Source: Phascolomyces articulosus (lineage: Eukaryota > Mucoromycota > Mucoromycetes > Mucorales > Lichtheimiaceae). Taken from it: 64,000 nucleotides of DNA. Below the pieces are notes generated by a model. The model saw nothing but the letters and a program-made list of their open reading frames with translations, searched no databases and was not told where the DNA came from. The position numbers and the translations under genes were made by a program. The stretch lies in contig JAIXMP010000017.1 of NCBI GenBank assembly GCA_025677815.1, positions 806,001 to 870,000 on the forward strand, written 5' to 3'. Positions 16,901 through 29,185 of the stretch are shown here, one piece after another; position 1 is the stretch's first letter; every line of letters begins with the position of its first letter.

Positions 16901-18307
16901 ACTATAATAAGTTTATTTATATAAATAAATTCAATTGAAAAAGGTAATTGATGCATAATGAACGAGTAAAGCCATTAAAAGCGACACTGCTTCTTATTAA
17001 TCTTTTGTATAAAATGTATTCCGTCGATCATACTCATGTCACCATGACAATTCAGTGACAATAGTAGATAATTTGTAGACTAGGGCAAAGCATAATTAGT
17101 TATTGAATTATATGTTAAATTCAAGAATTGCTTGATCATCATAATTTAAGTAGAAAGAATAGGAATACATTTCTAAGATATCCATTATATGTATTCTTTT
17201 AAAACCATATAAAACGCTGGGATAATTGTTGACACCGGACTGTCGGGTTTGAAGTAGTGTGAGAAATAAATAAATGAACACACACGATCAGGATGGATCG
17301 TTGGGATTTTTTTTTTTGGATAAGTAGATTAAAGTTTATTAAAAGAATAAAAATGACCAAATGAACGCTGCGTCTAAAATAGGACATATCCGCTCTAGTC
17401 CGATCCTGTTGAGCAAAGTGATATGAAAAAACCTTGGGGTATTTTTGGGTAAGTATACCTGTTACTGAAGAGAAAACATTGAGGTCGGTTCCATTTTTGG
17501 TACGATTAACCAATGGACAGGATATCAAGAATCCCTGTGTTAGCAAATTAAAACACTTAACATCACATAATATACTAAGAGATCTTTTGTTATACATACA
17601 CGCCTCACTCTTTGTTCTTTGCTGTTTCATATATTCTGTCTTCTGCTTACAGAAATCCTTTATTTTATATGACTATATATCATATTAAACGACAAATACC
17701 ATGCATAATTATTTACTAGGGAGTCATACAGCAGAAGTGCATAAACATACTATATTCAACAACTAAGATGACTAAAAGGGAACTACACGACCGTGAAAAA
17801 AATAAATAAATAAAAAACAAGGTCATTACAGTGGAAAAGAGCAAAAATACTCTTCGGGAAAAAAAAACAGACATCAAATCAAGCTAATAATTTCATAGAG
17901 CATTCGTTTTACTTGTGGAGACAAAAAAGATCTTAGGCCACAATATTTAAATAGAATGTGGGGTTTCTTGCGTGACGTAAATAGCGAGAACTGTGTGAAG
18001 AATTAGATATTTTTCCCATCATCTAGTGTGTTTATTCCTTTTGTTATTATACAAAGAACAGCTTGTAAATTAGGATAACGGCGTAACAGTCGCCGCATTA
18101 CCAATAAAGGTATACTAAAGAGGAACCAATGCAGGGGTTAGGTTAGTAATCACTGTTTTACACCTCCCCACGCAAGGTACACTATGATTCTAGTACTATT
18201 TAAATAGAAACCTATATATAATAACCATTTTTTGTGTTTTAATTTTTTTTCTTATTCTTACCGTTTATTACAATACATAATAGGGCCTATTAACAATATA
18301 TATCATC
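13923..18307. other. Gene-poor 4.4 kb stretch with decayed repeats
   Basis: No gene can be supported. Most of the stretch is AT-rich with many stops. Three GC-richer islands stand out: 14325-14630 (CGCTTCGC words and small palindromes), 15420-15560 (with CGGCCG words) and 18060-18180, just upstream of the P450. The frame at 17199-17630 (minus) has ordinary composition but no motif or splice context, so I do not call it. A TGACGTAA word lies at 17973-17980. The islands look like remnants of mobile or repeated DNA. Confidence 0.5.
14329..14792. repeat. Cluster of diverged short repeats with CGCTTCGC words
   Basis: A 30-bp unit beginning ATGAGTCCCTAC occurs at about 14348-14377 and again at 14762-14791, with four mismatches. 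The first copy is bracketed by GAAAATGA and TCATTTTC, a small hairpin. A second unit, GGTTGAAAAAA followed by CGCTTCGCGAG, occurs near 14479-14510 and near 14590-14622. The GC content contrasts with the surrounding DNA. This fits the relic of a transposable or otherwise repeated element. The family is not identified. Confidence 0.5.
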
Positions 18308-20942
18308 ATGTCTGACATGCTTCCAAACAACTTTGCTGGAGTAGCAACATTGACTAGCGCAGCGATTCTTGGACTTTTAACTTTAAAATACAATGATCGA
18401 GCGGTGTTTACTGAACGACGGAACGATATCCCAAATGCATCTGGATTGCCATTATTTGGTATCATGTTTGAGCAAGTAGCCAAAAAAGAGCGATTCCTCG
18501 ATTTTTTCATGGAAAAAATGAGTGAAACGGATGGAATGACTATGTATGTATAATTTGATTTTTTATTACGGTGCTGGTAAATTGTTAGGGGGAGAAAAAT
18601 ATATTTTATACTTATTGCTCCTTATTAAAAAAAAGGTATGCTTCAGCACTCGGTCTTCCTCCGAGAATTATGACAATCGATCCGAGAAATGTTGAACATG
18701 TTTTGAAGGGTAAGTATCGGTAGCTAAGCTCGCAATCCTTTATTGATTACTGAAATACTAATGGTTTATTACTATATCATTATACACCATGCCTATTAAT
18801 TAATAGATAATTTCCCGAATTATGTAAAGAGCAAAAGATCAACGTAAGATGAGAATGCCTTTTTGCGCATACGTAGTTAAAGCTCCATTAAAGCTATTCT
18901 ATGAAACTAACAAACTATATCCCATTTATAACAACTATGATAGAGAACTGACGAATGACCTGTTTGGTCATGGAATTTTTGCAGCAAATGGTACAGAAAA
19001 AACCACAATCTCAAGATTAATTATAGCAGTGATACTTGGAACATATTTTTAATACTTTTCTACCTCTTTTTGTAACAATCTATTAGGTAAACAATGGTAT
19101 TATCAGCGAAAAACTGCCAGTGTAATTTTCAACACAAACAACTTTAGGAATTTCTTTACAGGTTCGTTTTCTAAATACAGCTCTTTTTACCTTTGTGCAA
19201 TTAATTTATGTGTATGCTAATTTTAAACATAATTTACAATAATTATAGAGTACGTGTGGTATTAGAATGTATTCGGAAATTAGCATCATAATAATATACT
19301 TTAACAGAAGAATCATTATTGTTATTTTAAAATAGAGTATTCGTAAAAGAATTAAATGTCATGTCAGAACGTATTCTTGACAAAGCATTTGAACGCGGCG
19401 AGCCAATTGATTTTCAAAACATGATTTACAAGTTTACTCTTGAAACTTTTGTATAGTAAGTTATATTTATCTACCTAAAACAATATATTACTATAGTTCT
19501 ATCCTTATTATTGTTGCAAATTACGGGAATTGTTGACTGTGGTTTTTATTATTATAAAAATACATAATTTAAAAGTCTCGGATTTGGAAAGCAGTTAAAT
19601 GCACTTTACAATAATATCACAGTACCTTTTGCAACATCTTTTGACGTGTGTCAAACCAATTGTTTCCAACGTATCGTAAGTCCTGTTGGACGACTTCGTG
19701 AAGCACTTGCTCCTATCCTGCGCCCAGGAGAAATGACTTCCAAAGAACATATCAAAGTAATCGACGATTTTGCTTATAATTTGATTCAAGAACGCAAGGA
19801 ACAATTAGCACAAGGTCATAAATATAAAGATTTACTCTCACAATTTATGGTTGCACGTAATCCTGAAGGAGAAGAACTAAGTGATACCGAACTACGAGAT
19901 GCTGTCTTGAATTTCATTATCGCTGGTCGAGACACAACAGCTCAAACATTGACTTGGACGATTTATTATTTACTCATGCATCCACGTGTCGAAGCCAAGT
20001 TGATTTCTGAAATTAATGAAAAGATTACTGACGAGGTTGAGAAAGATCCTCCCGCACTTTATGAGACTATCAAGAAAATGGCGTATAGTCATGCTGTGTA
20101 AGTTTTTATAAAACACGATATTTTATATAAGTTTAGTCTGATTGAATAGATTACTGATACACATCATAACGGTGATGATATAGCTTTTATGAAGTATTGC
20201 GCTTGGAGCCCGTTGTCCCTAATAGTTCAAAGACGGCTTTGGAAGATGACATACTTCCAGATGGTACACATGTACGCAAGGGTGATCAGGTAACTGTTAA
20301 AAAGGAGACAAAATCTTCCTCTCTGTTTCTTCTCCCCATCCCCTTTTCTTATATTCCATTACTCTTTGTATTTCTATTTCACTCACAATGTTTACATTTT
20401 TAATATAAAAAAGGTCAATTGGTCAAGGTAAATAAGAGCAAATATGTCATAAACCTATAAAATAAATCCAACAAGCGAAAAATAATTTAGTATCTAATAT
20501 TACGCTTATATTTGTTTCCCCTCCCTAATATATTAAGCTACGCAATGGGACGATCCGAGAAAATATGGGGTGAAGATGCTAAATCTTTCAAACCTGAAAG
20601 ATGGATCCAAAATAACGGTGATCTTCGTCGAGAATCTCCTTCAAAATGGCCAGCGTTCAATGGTGGTCCACGCATTTGTAGGTTTCACTTTATGCAGATA
20701 ATCATAATATTTTACTTGTTATTTTTAACTATGAAGCACTGCTATATAATAATGGAAATTATTTTCAATGTATAATAGGTCTTGGACAAAACCTTGCTAC
20801 ATTAGAAGGTTTAGTTGCACTTGTAATCCTTTTAAAGCGATATAAATTTGCTCTTGTACCTGGTCAAGAGATTGTTTATGTTATGTCCCTTACACATCCA
20901 ATGAAGAACGGTTTGAAAGTTTTCGTTGAGAAACGTAATTAG
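18308..20942 (+). CDS. Cytochrome P450 monooxygenase
   Basis: Heme-thiolate monooxygenase with an N-terminal hydrophobic segment (about residues 8-26), so probably anchored in the ER. Eleven exons: 18308-18543, 18636-18709, 18807-18843, 18944-18990, 19087-19161, 19338-19454 or 19455, 19576-20097, 20184-20289, 20414-20427, 20538-20677 and 20779-20942. Frame continuity favours 19455, giving 510 residues. Visible motifs are NGKQWYYQRK (helix C), AGRDTTAQT (helix I), EVLR (helix K ExxR), PERW and the heme loop FNGGPRICLGQNLA. All key residues are present. The overall pattern resembles the CYP52/CYP63-like fatty-acid or alkane hydroxylase clan (family knowledge); the substrate is unknown. One exon is only 14 nt. 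The exon 3/4 boundary was chosen because it joins VKSKRST to ELTNDLFGHGIF in frame. A decayed paralogue follows directly. Confidence 0.92.
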
Positions 20943-21489
20943 CTATATATAAAGTATAATACTACACTATATGTAACGTTTTCTCGTTTTCCTAAATTCA
21001 TTTTAACATTTTTTATTAATATGCTCAACCATAACATGCAAACGTTTATATGACAAAAATAAATAATTAAAGTATATATCCCATTATGATTTAACAATAA
21101 TATTAATAATATGACATATGTAATTTAAAATAATCATATACTCTACGTGCTATACTACAACAGTGTTAATGAACAACCTTATTATGAATATTCTAATTTC
21201 TTTGTGAGTTTTTTAAACTTACTAACAATATATATATAATATTATATTTTAGTATTGTCTTATAAAATTTCAATATATACCATACCAATGCATATTTTAA
21301 TCATTGAATCATTTAAATGTTATATAATATAGAGGGTGTATCAGACGTGACAGATTATTATATAGAATATGATTTAAATATTTATGCGTACTGACATAGC
21401 TCCTTGTATAAAGTACATGTTATATGACTATAATAATCCTTATTATTTAATGAAAAAGTATTACAATTTATCACATCATCCTTTGATGT
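20943..21489. other. AT-rich spacer between P450 and its decayed copy
   Basis: Very AT-rich (near 80 percent by eye) 3' flank with no coding signal. Confidence 0.5.
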
Positions 21490-22350
21490 TTGCCAACAAA
21501 AAACCTTTTTTCAAGGAACGTGTGGTTAATTCCTTCAAGGGTTGAAAGAACCACTGAATTCCATTATATATCCAGTTGAATTGATTAGTGCCCAACATAT
21601 CAAAGGGCTCAATAATTTGGCCTATGGCTTGATTCAACAGTACAGAAACAAATTACAACAAGGGTATGAATACAAAGACTTGTAATCAAGATTTATTCAC
21701 ATAAATAGTTATAAGAAAATTTACTGACCAATCAAGAATTTACATGATACTGTTGCAGGTCGTGATACGACTATGTAAGTCACGTCATGAACCCTTATTA
21801 TTTGTTGGAAAATCCTACGTGTTTATGAAAGTTGAATATGCTGTGTATGCAAAACAAGCATTAATAATGACACGTGCAAAATATTTTTAGAATGTAATTA
21901 AAGACTATAAACTCTTTGAGGCACTGCTGTTGGAAACTGCTGTACCGTACCAATTAATACGCGACTGACATTGGCAGATGGTACTCTTCCTGAGGGGACA
22001 GTAGTATTAATACAGAAAGGTGATCAAGTACTACGGCATGGGCCGACCCATAAAAATGTGGGGGGATGGTGTTGAATTGTTTAAGCCGGATCAATGTCTA
22101 TTATTGGATGGTAAAACTACAGTAGGAACTGTCATCGAAATGGCCTGCCTTTCACGCCGGACCCCGAGTTTGTTTAGATACCATTTTCATTTTCAAATTA
22201 TAAATTCCGGATTATGTATGTATATGTATATAAACAAACCATATAACGAGAGATATCAAAACAGCAGGTGATTTTTGACATGTTGATATCCATCCAATGA
22301 AGCACAGAATGAAAGTTTTCGTGAAAAAACATCACTTGAACATTCTCTGC
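21490..22350 (+). pseudogene. Decayed cytochrome P450 paralogue
   Basis: Fragments of the upstream P450 appear in the right order but in shifting frames with stops. A block around 21597-21680 reads HIKGLNNLAYGLIQQYR, matching HIKVIDDFAYNLIQERK of the intact gene. AGRDTT follows near 21757-21775, then a block at 21972-22110 with LADGTLPEGT and YGMGRPIKMWGDG. A degenerate heme loop, readable as FHAGPRVC, lies near 22150-22180, and the C terminus HPMKHRMKVFVKK near 22293-22335. The N-terminal third is missing, and the stop after YEYKDL interrupts the first block. This is a tandem duplicate of the neighbouring gene that has lost function. Confidence 0.85.
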
Positions 22351-22580
22351 TCATAAAAAATAAGCAAACTAATAATAACTTTTATTAATTAATGCAGTGT
22401 CGTAGGATAAGGAAAAACACTCTGCCGAAAAAACAGATAAGCAAATTCGTGTTAATCTGATGGGGCGCCCTTGCCTGCTTGCTGCATATTTTTTTCAGGA
22501 GGTTTTTGAATTTATTTCGCTGTCCGTTTTTTTTCGTCCTACGTTCTTTTCTACTTCATTTTCTTTGCAATTTTTCAAAA

Positions 22581-23742
22581 ATGTTTGCAAATACAGAACC
22601 CATCGTCAATGTAACGCTTCCATCTCATATCCTTATTCCTGATATATATTTTATTGCTGGTAATGCATTTATGATATGGATCGATTTCCTTGCTGTACGT
22701 CATTTACAACCCATCATAGGTTTCATCCAACTACGCATTTTACTCTTCCTTATCCATATATCCATCTCATTATTCTTTGCCTGCCCATCTCAATTCTTGA
22801 CTGCATCCATGCTGGGTGCACCCTGGTATACCGCATCCTATGTTGTTTATTTTGCTGACAAGAATTTAAGTTTTCGAGAATCATTAATCGGTGTGGGTAG
22901 TACCTTGCTTATATTCCAAGAACAAGGACAATCGAAATCGGCAGATACAACAACAAAGCATGTTCGGATGCAAGGGTTAGCGAAAATGGCACGGGGTGTA
23001 TTTAAATGGTCATTGATGAAATCTTTCGTGGACCCATGGTTACCTGATGGCTATTCCCAACGACTCCTCATGATCGATTATTGGACTATGGAAAGTTTGA
23101 TGTTGACGGCTACTATTGGATTGAAAGTCTATTGCATTATGGGATTGGTGGACCTTTTCATGGGATCTTTTCAATTTTTGTTTGGTATTTCTATGATTGA
23201 TATATTTGATTCTCCAATTTTAGCCCATAGTCCACGAGACTTTTGGAGGTAAAAAAAAAAAAAAAAGCTAAAATAGCATCACACATACCTTCATATTATT
23301 TAGCTAACCTTCTACCTCTTTTATTAGTCGACGATGGAATCGCATTGTTCAAAAAATATTTCATCGCCAAATCTTTGCCACATCCATTGAATTGCGTAAC
23401 ACGACTACTACCACTGATTCGAAAAAGAAGGGAGCTCTGCCATTATCATGGTGGTCATCACCAAGTGTACGTGGACTTGCCGTATTTATAATAAGTGGTT
23501 TCTTCCATGAAATTGTCTTGATGGCACTTGTGCGCAAAATGACACTTGAACAAGTCCTCTTTTTTACTTTGCATGGAATTGCTGTATGGGTTGAAATCAA
23601 GTTGGGTCGATCTAAACGTCCAAAAGGAATGAATCGTCTATTTTGTATTATGGCTCATTTTATATTCTTGACAATGACAGGACGATTGTTTTTGGCACCT
23701 TATTTAAGACCTGATTTATTTACTAGAATATTCGGTTACTAA
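22581..23742 (+). CDS. Wax-synthase-like membrane O-acyltransferase
   Basis: Polytopic membrane protein of about 360 residues in two exons (22581-23248 and 23328-23742), spliced in frame to give DFWSRRWNRIVQK. That motif, with the later SGFFHE (candidate catalytic His), is the signature of wax-synthase/MBOAT-related acyltransferases, which esterify fatty acyl-CoA to an alcohol. About seven to eight hydrophobic segments are visible: residues 15-35, 45-70, 75-95, 105-120, 175-215 and three more in exon 2. The frame stays open upstream to an ATG at 22479. I chose the ATG at 22581 because the protein after it looks like an ordinary N terminus. It lies on the same strand as the P450 and epoxide hydrolases, so a role in esterifying oxidised lipids is possible but is inference. 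Confidence 0.8.
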
Positions 23743-24403
23743 AAGAAAAGGAATAGAATAGAAAACAAAAAAGCTGCCTGATATATGTGTGTACGTAATA
23801 GCAAATTGTTTGTTGTTGTTGTGTGCCAAAATACGGCACAACAAATATTAAGGTTTCTTTCCCGTGTCTGTTGTGTATTCTTTCCCTGCATATATTTTAA
23901 TCATCACCAGCCATAATCAAGATAAAATAGTAACTGGTTAGTTGCACAGACCCTTCTTTTTTTTGGTATTACCAAAGTTTCTAGATAGTACTAATCTTTT
24001 CTTCTCTATCTCTCTCTCCTCCTCTTGTTCTTCTTGTCATTAAGAATATAATTTATATCTTCTTATTTAGTGTTTTCAACATCTTTATTGATTGATAGCC
24101 TTGATAAGTATAAAGTGTGAGAAGAAAAACTAGGTTATCTATGACTGAGGATATCAAGATGTGTGTGAAAATGTTTTTAAAAGCTTATAATTCATACGGC
24201 GACCTCTCTGTTTTACTCTTCCGTCAGGTGCAAAAAAAAAAAACCATATTGCCAGATCTGTTCATTATCAAATAATCTCTCTTTTTTTTATTCCCCTTTT
24301 TTCCCCTCTTGTTTCTGTATCATTCCGTTCCCTTCTTTTTCTTTCTTTTCTCTCTTTTTATTTTTTTATATTCGTTTAAATGAACATAGTGTTTTGATAA
24401 TCA
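23743..24403. other. Spacer, pyrimidine-rich promoter of the large membrane protein
   Basis: Holds the 3' flank of the acyltransferase and a long CT/TTT-rich leader (about 24270-24375) before the ATG at 24404. There is no coding signal. Confidence 0.5.
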
Positions 24404-27400
24404 ATGGCAGAAGAAGACGTTTATACACAACCATCAACAATGAGGGTACAACAGCAACAACCAGCCGACATTAGTAGTATGAACAATAGAAATAAAAGGA
24501 AACGAGATGGGGATAATTCAACCTCTTCTTTATTGACACCACAACATCAACAACAAATACCCTCTTTAAGCACCATAATAAATAATCATGGTACAACACT
24601 TCCCATTACGATATCCCAACATTTATCATCATCTTCATCATCATTCACTACGAAAGATACCAACAACAATCATACGACATCAAACTTTCCTTCATCTTCA
24701 TTGATCCGATCCCCGCTTTCAATGTCCCCAGACCAACAACAACATCAGGGCGATGATTATTTCGGTTTTAAAAATATACCTCCATCATCTTTTGAAAGTG
24801 ATTTCGAAGTTGTATTAGATGATGGTATTTTACAACGACGTACCATTTCATTATCTACTGTACCTGGATCTTATTCTTCGTACTTGGATCATCAACGAAG
24901 ATATCAAGAACAGTATCAACAAGAAAGCAATCAACATCATAATAACCGAAACCATGATGAATCAAGTCCGCTCTTACAGAAAAAAAAGCAACAGCCAATT
25001 AAACAACAATCACCTATTTCAATTGAATCGGATGAAGACGAAGATAGTAGTGGTAGCAGTCATCACCGTCATGACCATGACGAAACAATGAATCAAAAAC
25101 AACCAACCATCATCGCTCGTTGCTACCATCGAATCTTGCAGTTTAAATTAACATACCCCCAAAAAATGGTCATCAAATGTAGTACGGCTTATATGCTTGG
25201 TTCACTTTTTACATTTGTGCCTTTCTTGAATGATTGGGTAGGAGGTCCTTTGGTAGCAAGTCATTTGGCTGCTACTGTCACTGTATTTTTTAATCCAGCA
25301 AAAACAGTGGGTGGCATGGTAGAAGCAGCAGGCTATGGTTGGTTATTTACCCTCTGTGCACTCGTCTTATGCTTAGCCAGTGTATCACTCAATAATATTT
25401 TATTTGCCCAAGGACGCTATTTTCTCAGTTATGGATTAACATTGGGGATTTGGATTGGTATCAGCTCATTTATCATTGCTTATTTTAAAGGTCGAATGAA
25501 TAAACCAAGTACTGGAACAGGTAATAGAAGATATATATAAATGTCATGGGAACATCGGCTTCTATATATTTCGTTTTTTTGTGCACAGAAATTTATTATC
25601 ACATGCATGAAAAAGGAAAGATTAGCATCATCTCATTTCTAATTATTATTTTATATGTAGCATCTGCACTGGCATTTATAATTATCTTGTCAACTTTGGT
25701 ACGTGAGCCTTCACCTGATCGAATACATTTACGATATGATCCATTCTTTGTTATTCGTCAACTTTTTGTTCTTGTGGCCATTGGTACTATTATTTCAGTA
25801 GCGGTATGTCTTTTATTATGGCCCGTGACAGCGACCAAGAAATTAAAGTACGTAAAAAAAATCAATAATTAAAAGAAATATACATAATTCGTTATTAGTA
25901 ATAGTAATAGTGGTACGACAGTAACCCGAAAAAATAACGATTACTAATAATAACACGGGGGGATAATGGTGATGATGCTTAAGTTTATTACTTTATCTAC
26001 GCATGCTATACTAGCAAATTATTAATCAAATGATATAACGATCATAATAATATCAATTTTTTTTATATATCTTCCTCTCTCTCAATTTCATTACCATAGA
26101 TCAGATATCAATAATAGTCTTCTCTCGATTCAAGTTTTACTCAAATTGCTCACCAAGACATTTTTATTGGATGGTGATTTACCCAATTTTACAGCCAATA
26201 AACAATTGGAGGAAGCCATCAAAGCACATCGGTCTGGTTTCACTGCACTGAAACAATCATTGATTAATGCGAAACGCGAACATCCACAAAGCATGCAGTA
26301 TTATGGAGATATTGTATCAAGCCTTCAACGATTGGATCGACATATCGGTGGATTACGAAGTAGTTGCGGTTTACAATTTGAAGTCATGCAATCTCAGCAA
26401 GAACAATGGAATGTGACAGCTGATGATCAACGACGTAAATTAGAAAATGAATTACGACGTGAAAAAAGCCAATTTGAACAACAGCGTCAGTTAGAACAAC
26501 ATTATGGAAGTGTAGATCATCCACATCAGCGTCAGGAACAGCAAGGTAAAGGAACGGGTAGTGGGGATGGCACTATCAACGATACGAATAGTAATGAAGA
26601 TGGGTCAGATGGTGAATTAGAACAATTCATAAAAACAGTTCGACAACCAATGAAATCACTTGCTTATACGTGTAAACAAACCATCATTCATCTTCAATCC
26701 CAATTCGACAGTAATAAAAAAAAGAATAACAAAACGACGACAAATAAGAATCTGTATGCAGCTGCAACATCTCGTTATAGCAACATTATACCACCTCCCT
26801 CGTTTGGCCAATTACGGCAAAATCTGGTTGCAGCCATGAATCTTTTTGAAGATTCCCTTCACCATGCATTAAGTCGAATGTACAACCGTCGAAATTATAG
26901 CGACTTGCATATGCAGTTGATGAAGGAGCTGCCTGCAGACAACATATTTTTGGTCTATTTTTTTGTATTTAGTTTATTGGAGTTTGCCAAAGAGTTGATT
27001 GTTTTAGTAGATGCTACTGCTAATGCGGTGGAAGACGGTCATCATCGTCGTTTTAATGATGATGTCATTACATTAATGAAAATGAAGAGTAACAGTAGTC
27101 AACGTACTTCAATGACAACAATAGCATCTACCACCGGAATTGCAACGGCGACGGCAGCAGCAACAACAAAAGCCGCGGCAGATAATGCATTTTTTACCCC
27201 AAATAATCACAATACATCGAATACATTGCATACTCCGCAACCCAGTACCCAGCGGCATAAATTTAGTGTCAAGTTATGGAGATTCTTTTCTTGGTTTCGA
27301 CAACATACAATTAAATTTGCTGTCAAAAACATGTTGACAGCTATTGCAGTGTCAGCATTAGCATTTATACCCCAGACTCAACCTTACTTTTATCAGTACC

Positions 27401-29185
27401 GTATGGAATGGACATTACTTACAGTAAGTTTTCTATGCATTCCCTTTTTTTATTAGTCTTTTTTAAAATGCCAGATATATATTTTTTCTATTTTTCTTTT
27501 TACCAAAAGAAGGAATTTTGCTGCTATAGATAGCATACATGTATTATGTATAACTTACTGCAGCAGCAAGCAGCAACAGTACCTTTTCTCTCTCCTTTTT
27601 ATTATTCATCCTACGCACACTCCTATTTTTATTACTTTTTCTTTTGCATATGATTATTATTATTATAAAAATATGTATCCAAAGGTAAAGATATATCTGT
27701 ATACAGTAATATTTAAATTAGATTTTTATAAAAATAGGTCATGACGTTACTTACACCAACTGTTGGAGGTACAAATGTCGGTGCAGTTCTCCGTGTTTTA
27801 GCAACGATTGCTGGTTGTGTATTAGCAACATTGACATATACTCTATTTCCAGCCAATCCTATTGTTCTAACCTTATTGACGTGGCTATATTCTATCCCAG
27901 CGTTTTGGGTCATTTTATATCATCGTCATGGACGATTTGGTCAAGTTGCTTTGTTAGCTTATAATCTGGTGGTTCTTTTTATGTATAATCATCGTGAAGA
28001 TCCATTATTCATTGACGTGAATGTTGTTGAACTGGCATGGATTCGTTGCATCACTGTGTCACTCGGCGTTGTCATAGGTAACACAACATATCATAATAAT
28101 TTTCTTATTTTTCTTTATTATTTATTATTTTATGGGAGTGATGGATTGATTTGTGGTGGTGTTGGGGGGGGATCAGGAGAGAGAAAGAGAAAGGAAATAG
28201 ACTTAAAACAAAGAAGATAAAGGGGAGGATCGAAGAGAGGGGGGAGAGGAAAAGGAGGGAAAGAGAAAAAAAAATAAACGTTTAGGAGATAAAGAAAAAG
28301 GGGAAATGCACGCAGCATGTCTAATACGCTATACTTGTACAAAACTCTTTATTATAATTGATAAATATCATATATACTAATATGAAAATGATAAATGATG
28401 GATCATGAATTAAATTATAATCATGATTATAGGCTTGATAGTAACAGCGTATATTTGGCCATATGAAGCAAGAAAGGCGCTCAGACAGGGTCTATCTGAT
28501 CTGCTGATTCGACTTTCATGGTTTTATAAGCACCTGTCAACGACACATGATGCAGAAGAGATGTTATTTCATCAGACTGAATGTCAACAAGCACTTGTAA
28601 AACTCCGGGATTTATTGGTTCATGCTCCAAGTGAACCTCGGTTAAAAGGACCATTTCCTACAGCAACCTATAATTCCATGTTGAATTCATGTCAAAACAT
28701 ACTGGATAAATTCTTATCATTAAGAATCGTTGTATTAAAAGATGTTTGGCCAGTTCAAGTTCATCAACAATTATTAATGGTAGCAAGTTCCGAGTTTATG
28801 GAGATGACGGGCAATGTATTGCTCTATTTTTACGTGTTGGCGTCGGCTTTACAACTCAAGACGCCATTACCCCCTTATTTGCCGCCTGCCGAGCGCGCGA
28901 TGCGTCGATTGCAGTATGGACTCGAACTCAAGTCGGACGAATGTTATATGGCTTATTATGCGTATATTGCACTTTTGGAAAATATTATCCGTGAATTAAC
29001 TCAGGTATATAATACATTTCTTTCTTATCAATACATCATACGTAGTGGTAGCAAAAACAAAAGGAAATCTCACTGATTATATATATAAATATATACATAC
29101 TGTATAGCTTGGAAAAGATATGAAAGATCTATTTGGATCTCTGATACCGGAAGAACAATGGACAACATATTTTGATGTTGTATAA
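24404..29185 (+). CDS. FUSC/ArAE-type multi-pass membrane transporter-like protein (Bre4-like)
   Basis: Large protein of 1229 residues in six exons: 24404-25520, 25589-25847, 26100-27423, 27738-28077, 28433-29004 and 29108-29185; all phases agree. The first 240 residues are a disordered Gln/Ser/His-rich cytosolic region. A block of hydrophobic helices follows (from MVIKCSTAYMLGSL, with NDWVGGPLVASHLAATV, through KPSTGT to VCLLLWPV). A long hydrophilic middle section (about residues 460-860) contains a charged coiled-coil-like stretch. A second membrane block (MLTAIAVSALAFIP to YIWPYEARKALRQGL) precedes the C-terminal helical part. This two-block order is typical of the fungal DUF2421/Brefeldin-A-sensitivity and aromatic-acid-exporter-like family. 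Substrate unknown; organic-anion efflux is the family guess. Start chosen at MAEEDVYTQ as the first Met of the open frame. Confidence 0.85.

Noticed and set aside
17199..17630. 143-residue minus-strand ORF
   Set aside because: No motif, no splice-linked neighbours; the opposite strand also has an open frame, as expected by chance in this composition.
18824..18893. Alternative P450 intron ending before CTATTCTATG
   Set aside because: In phase, but it removes VKSKRST and adds residues absent from P450s; the 18844-18943 intron gives a better match.
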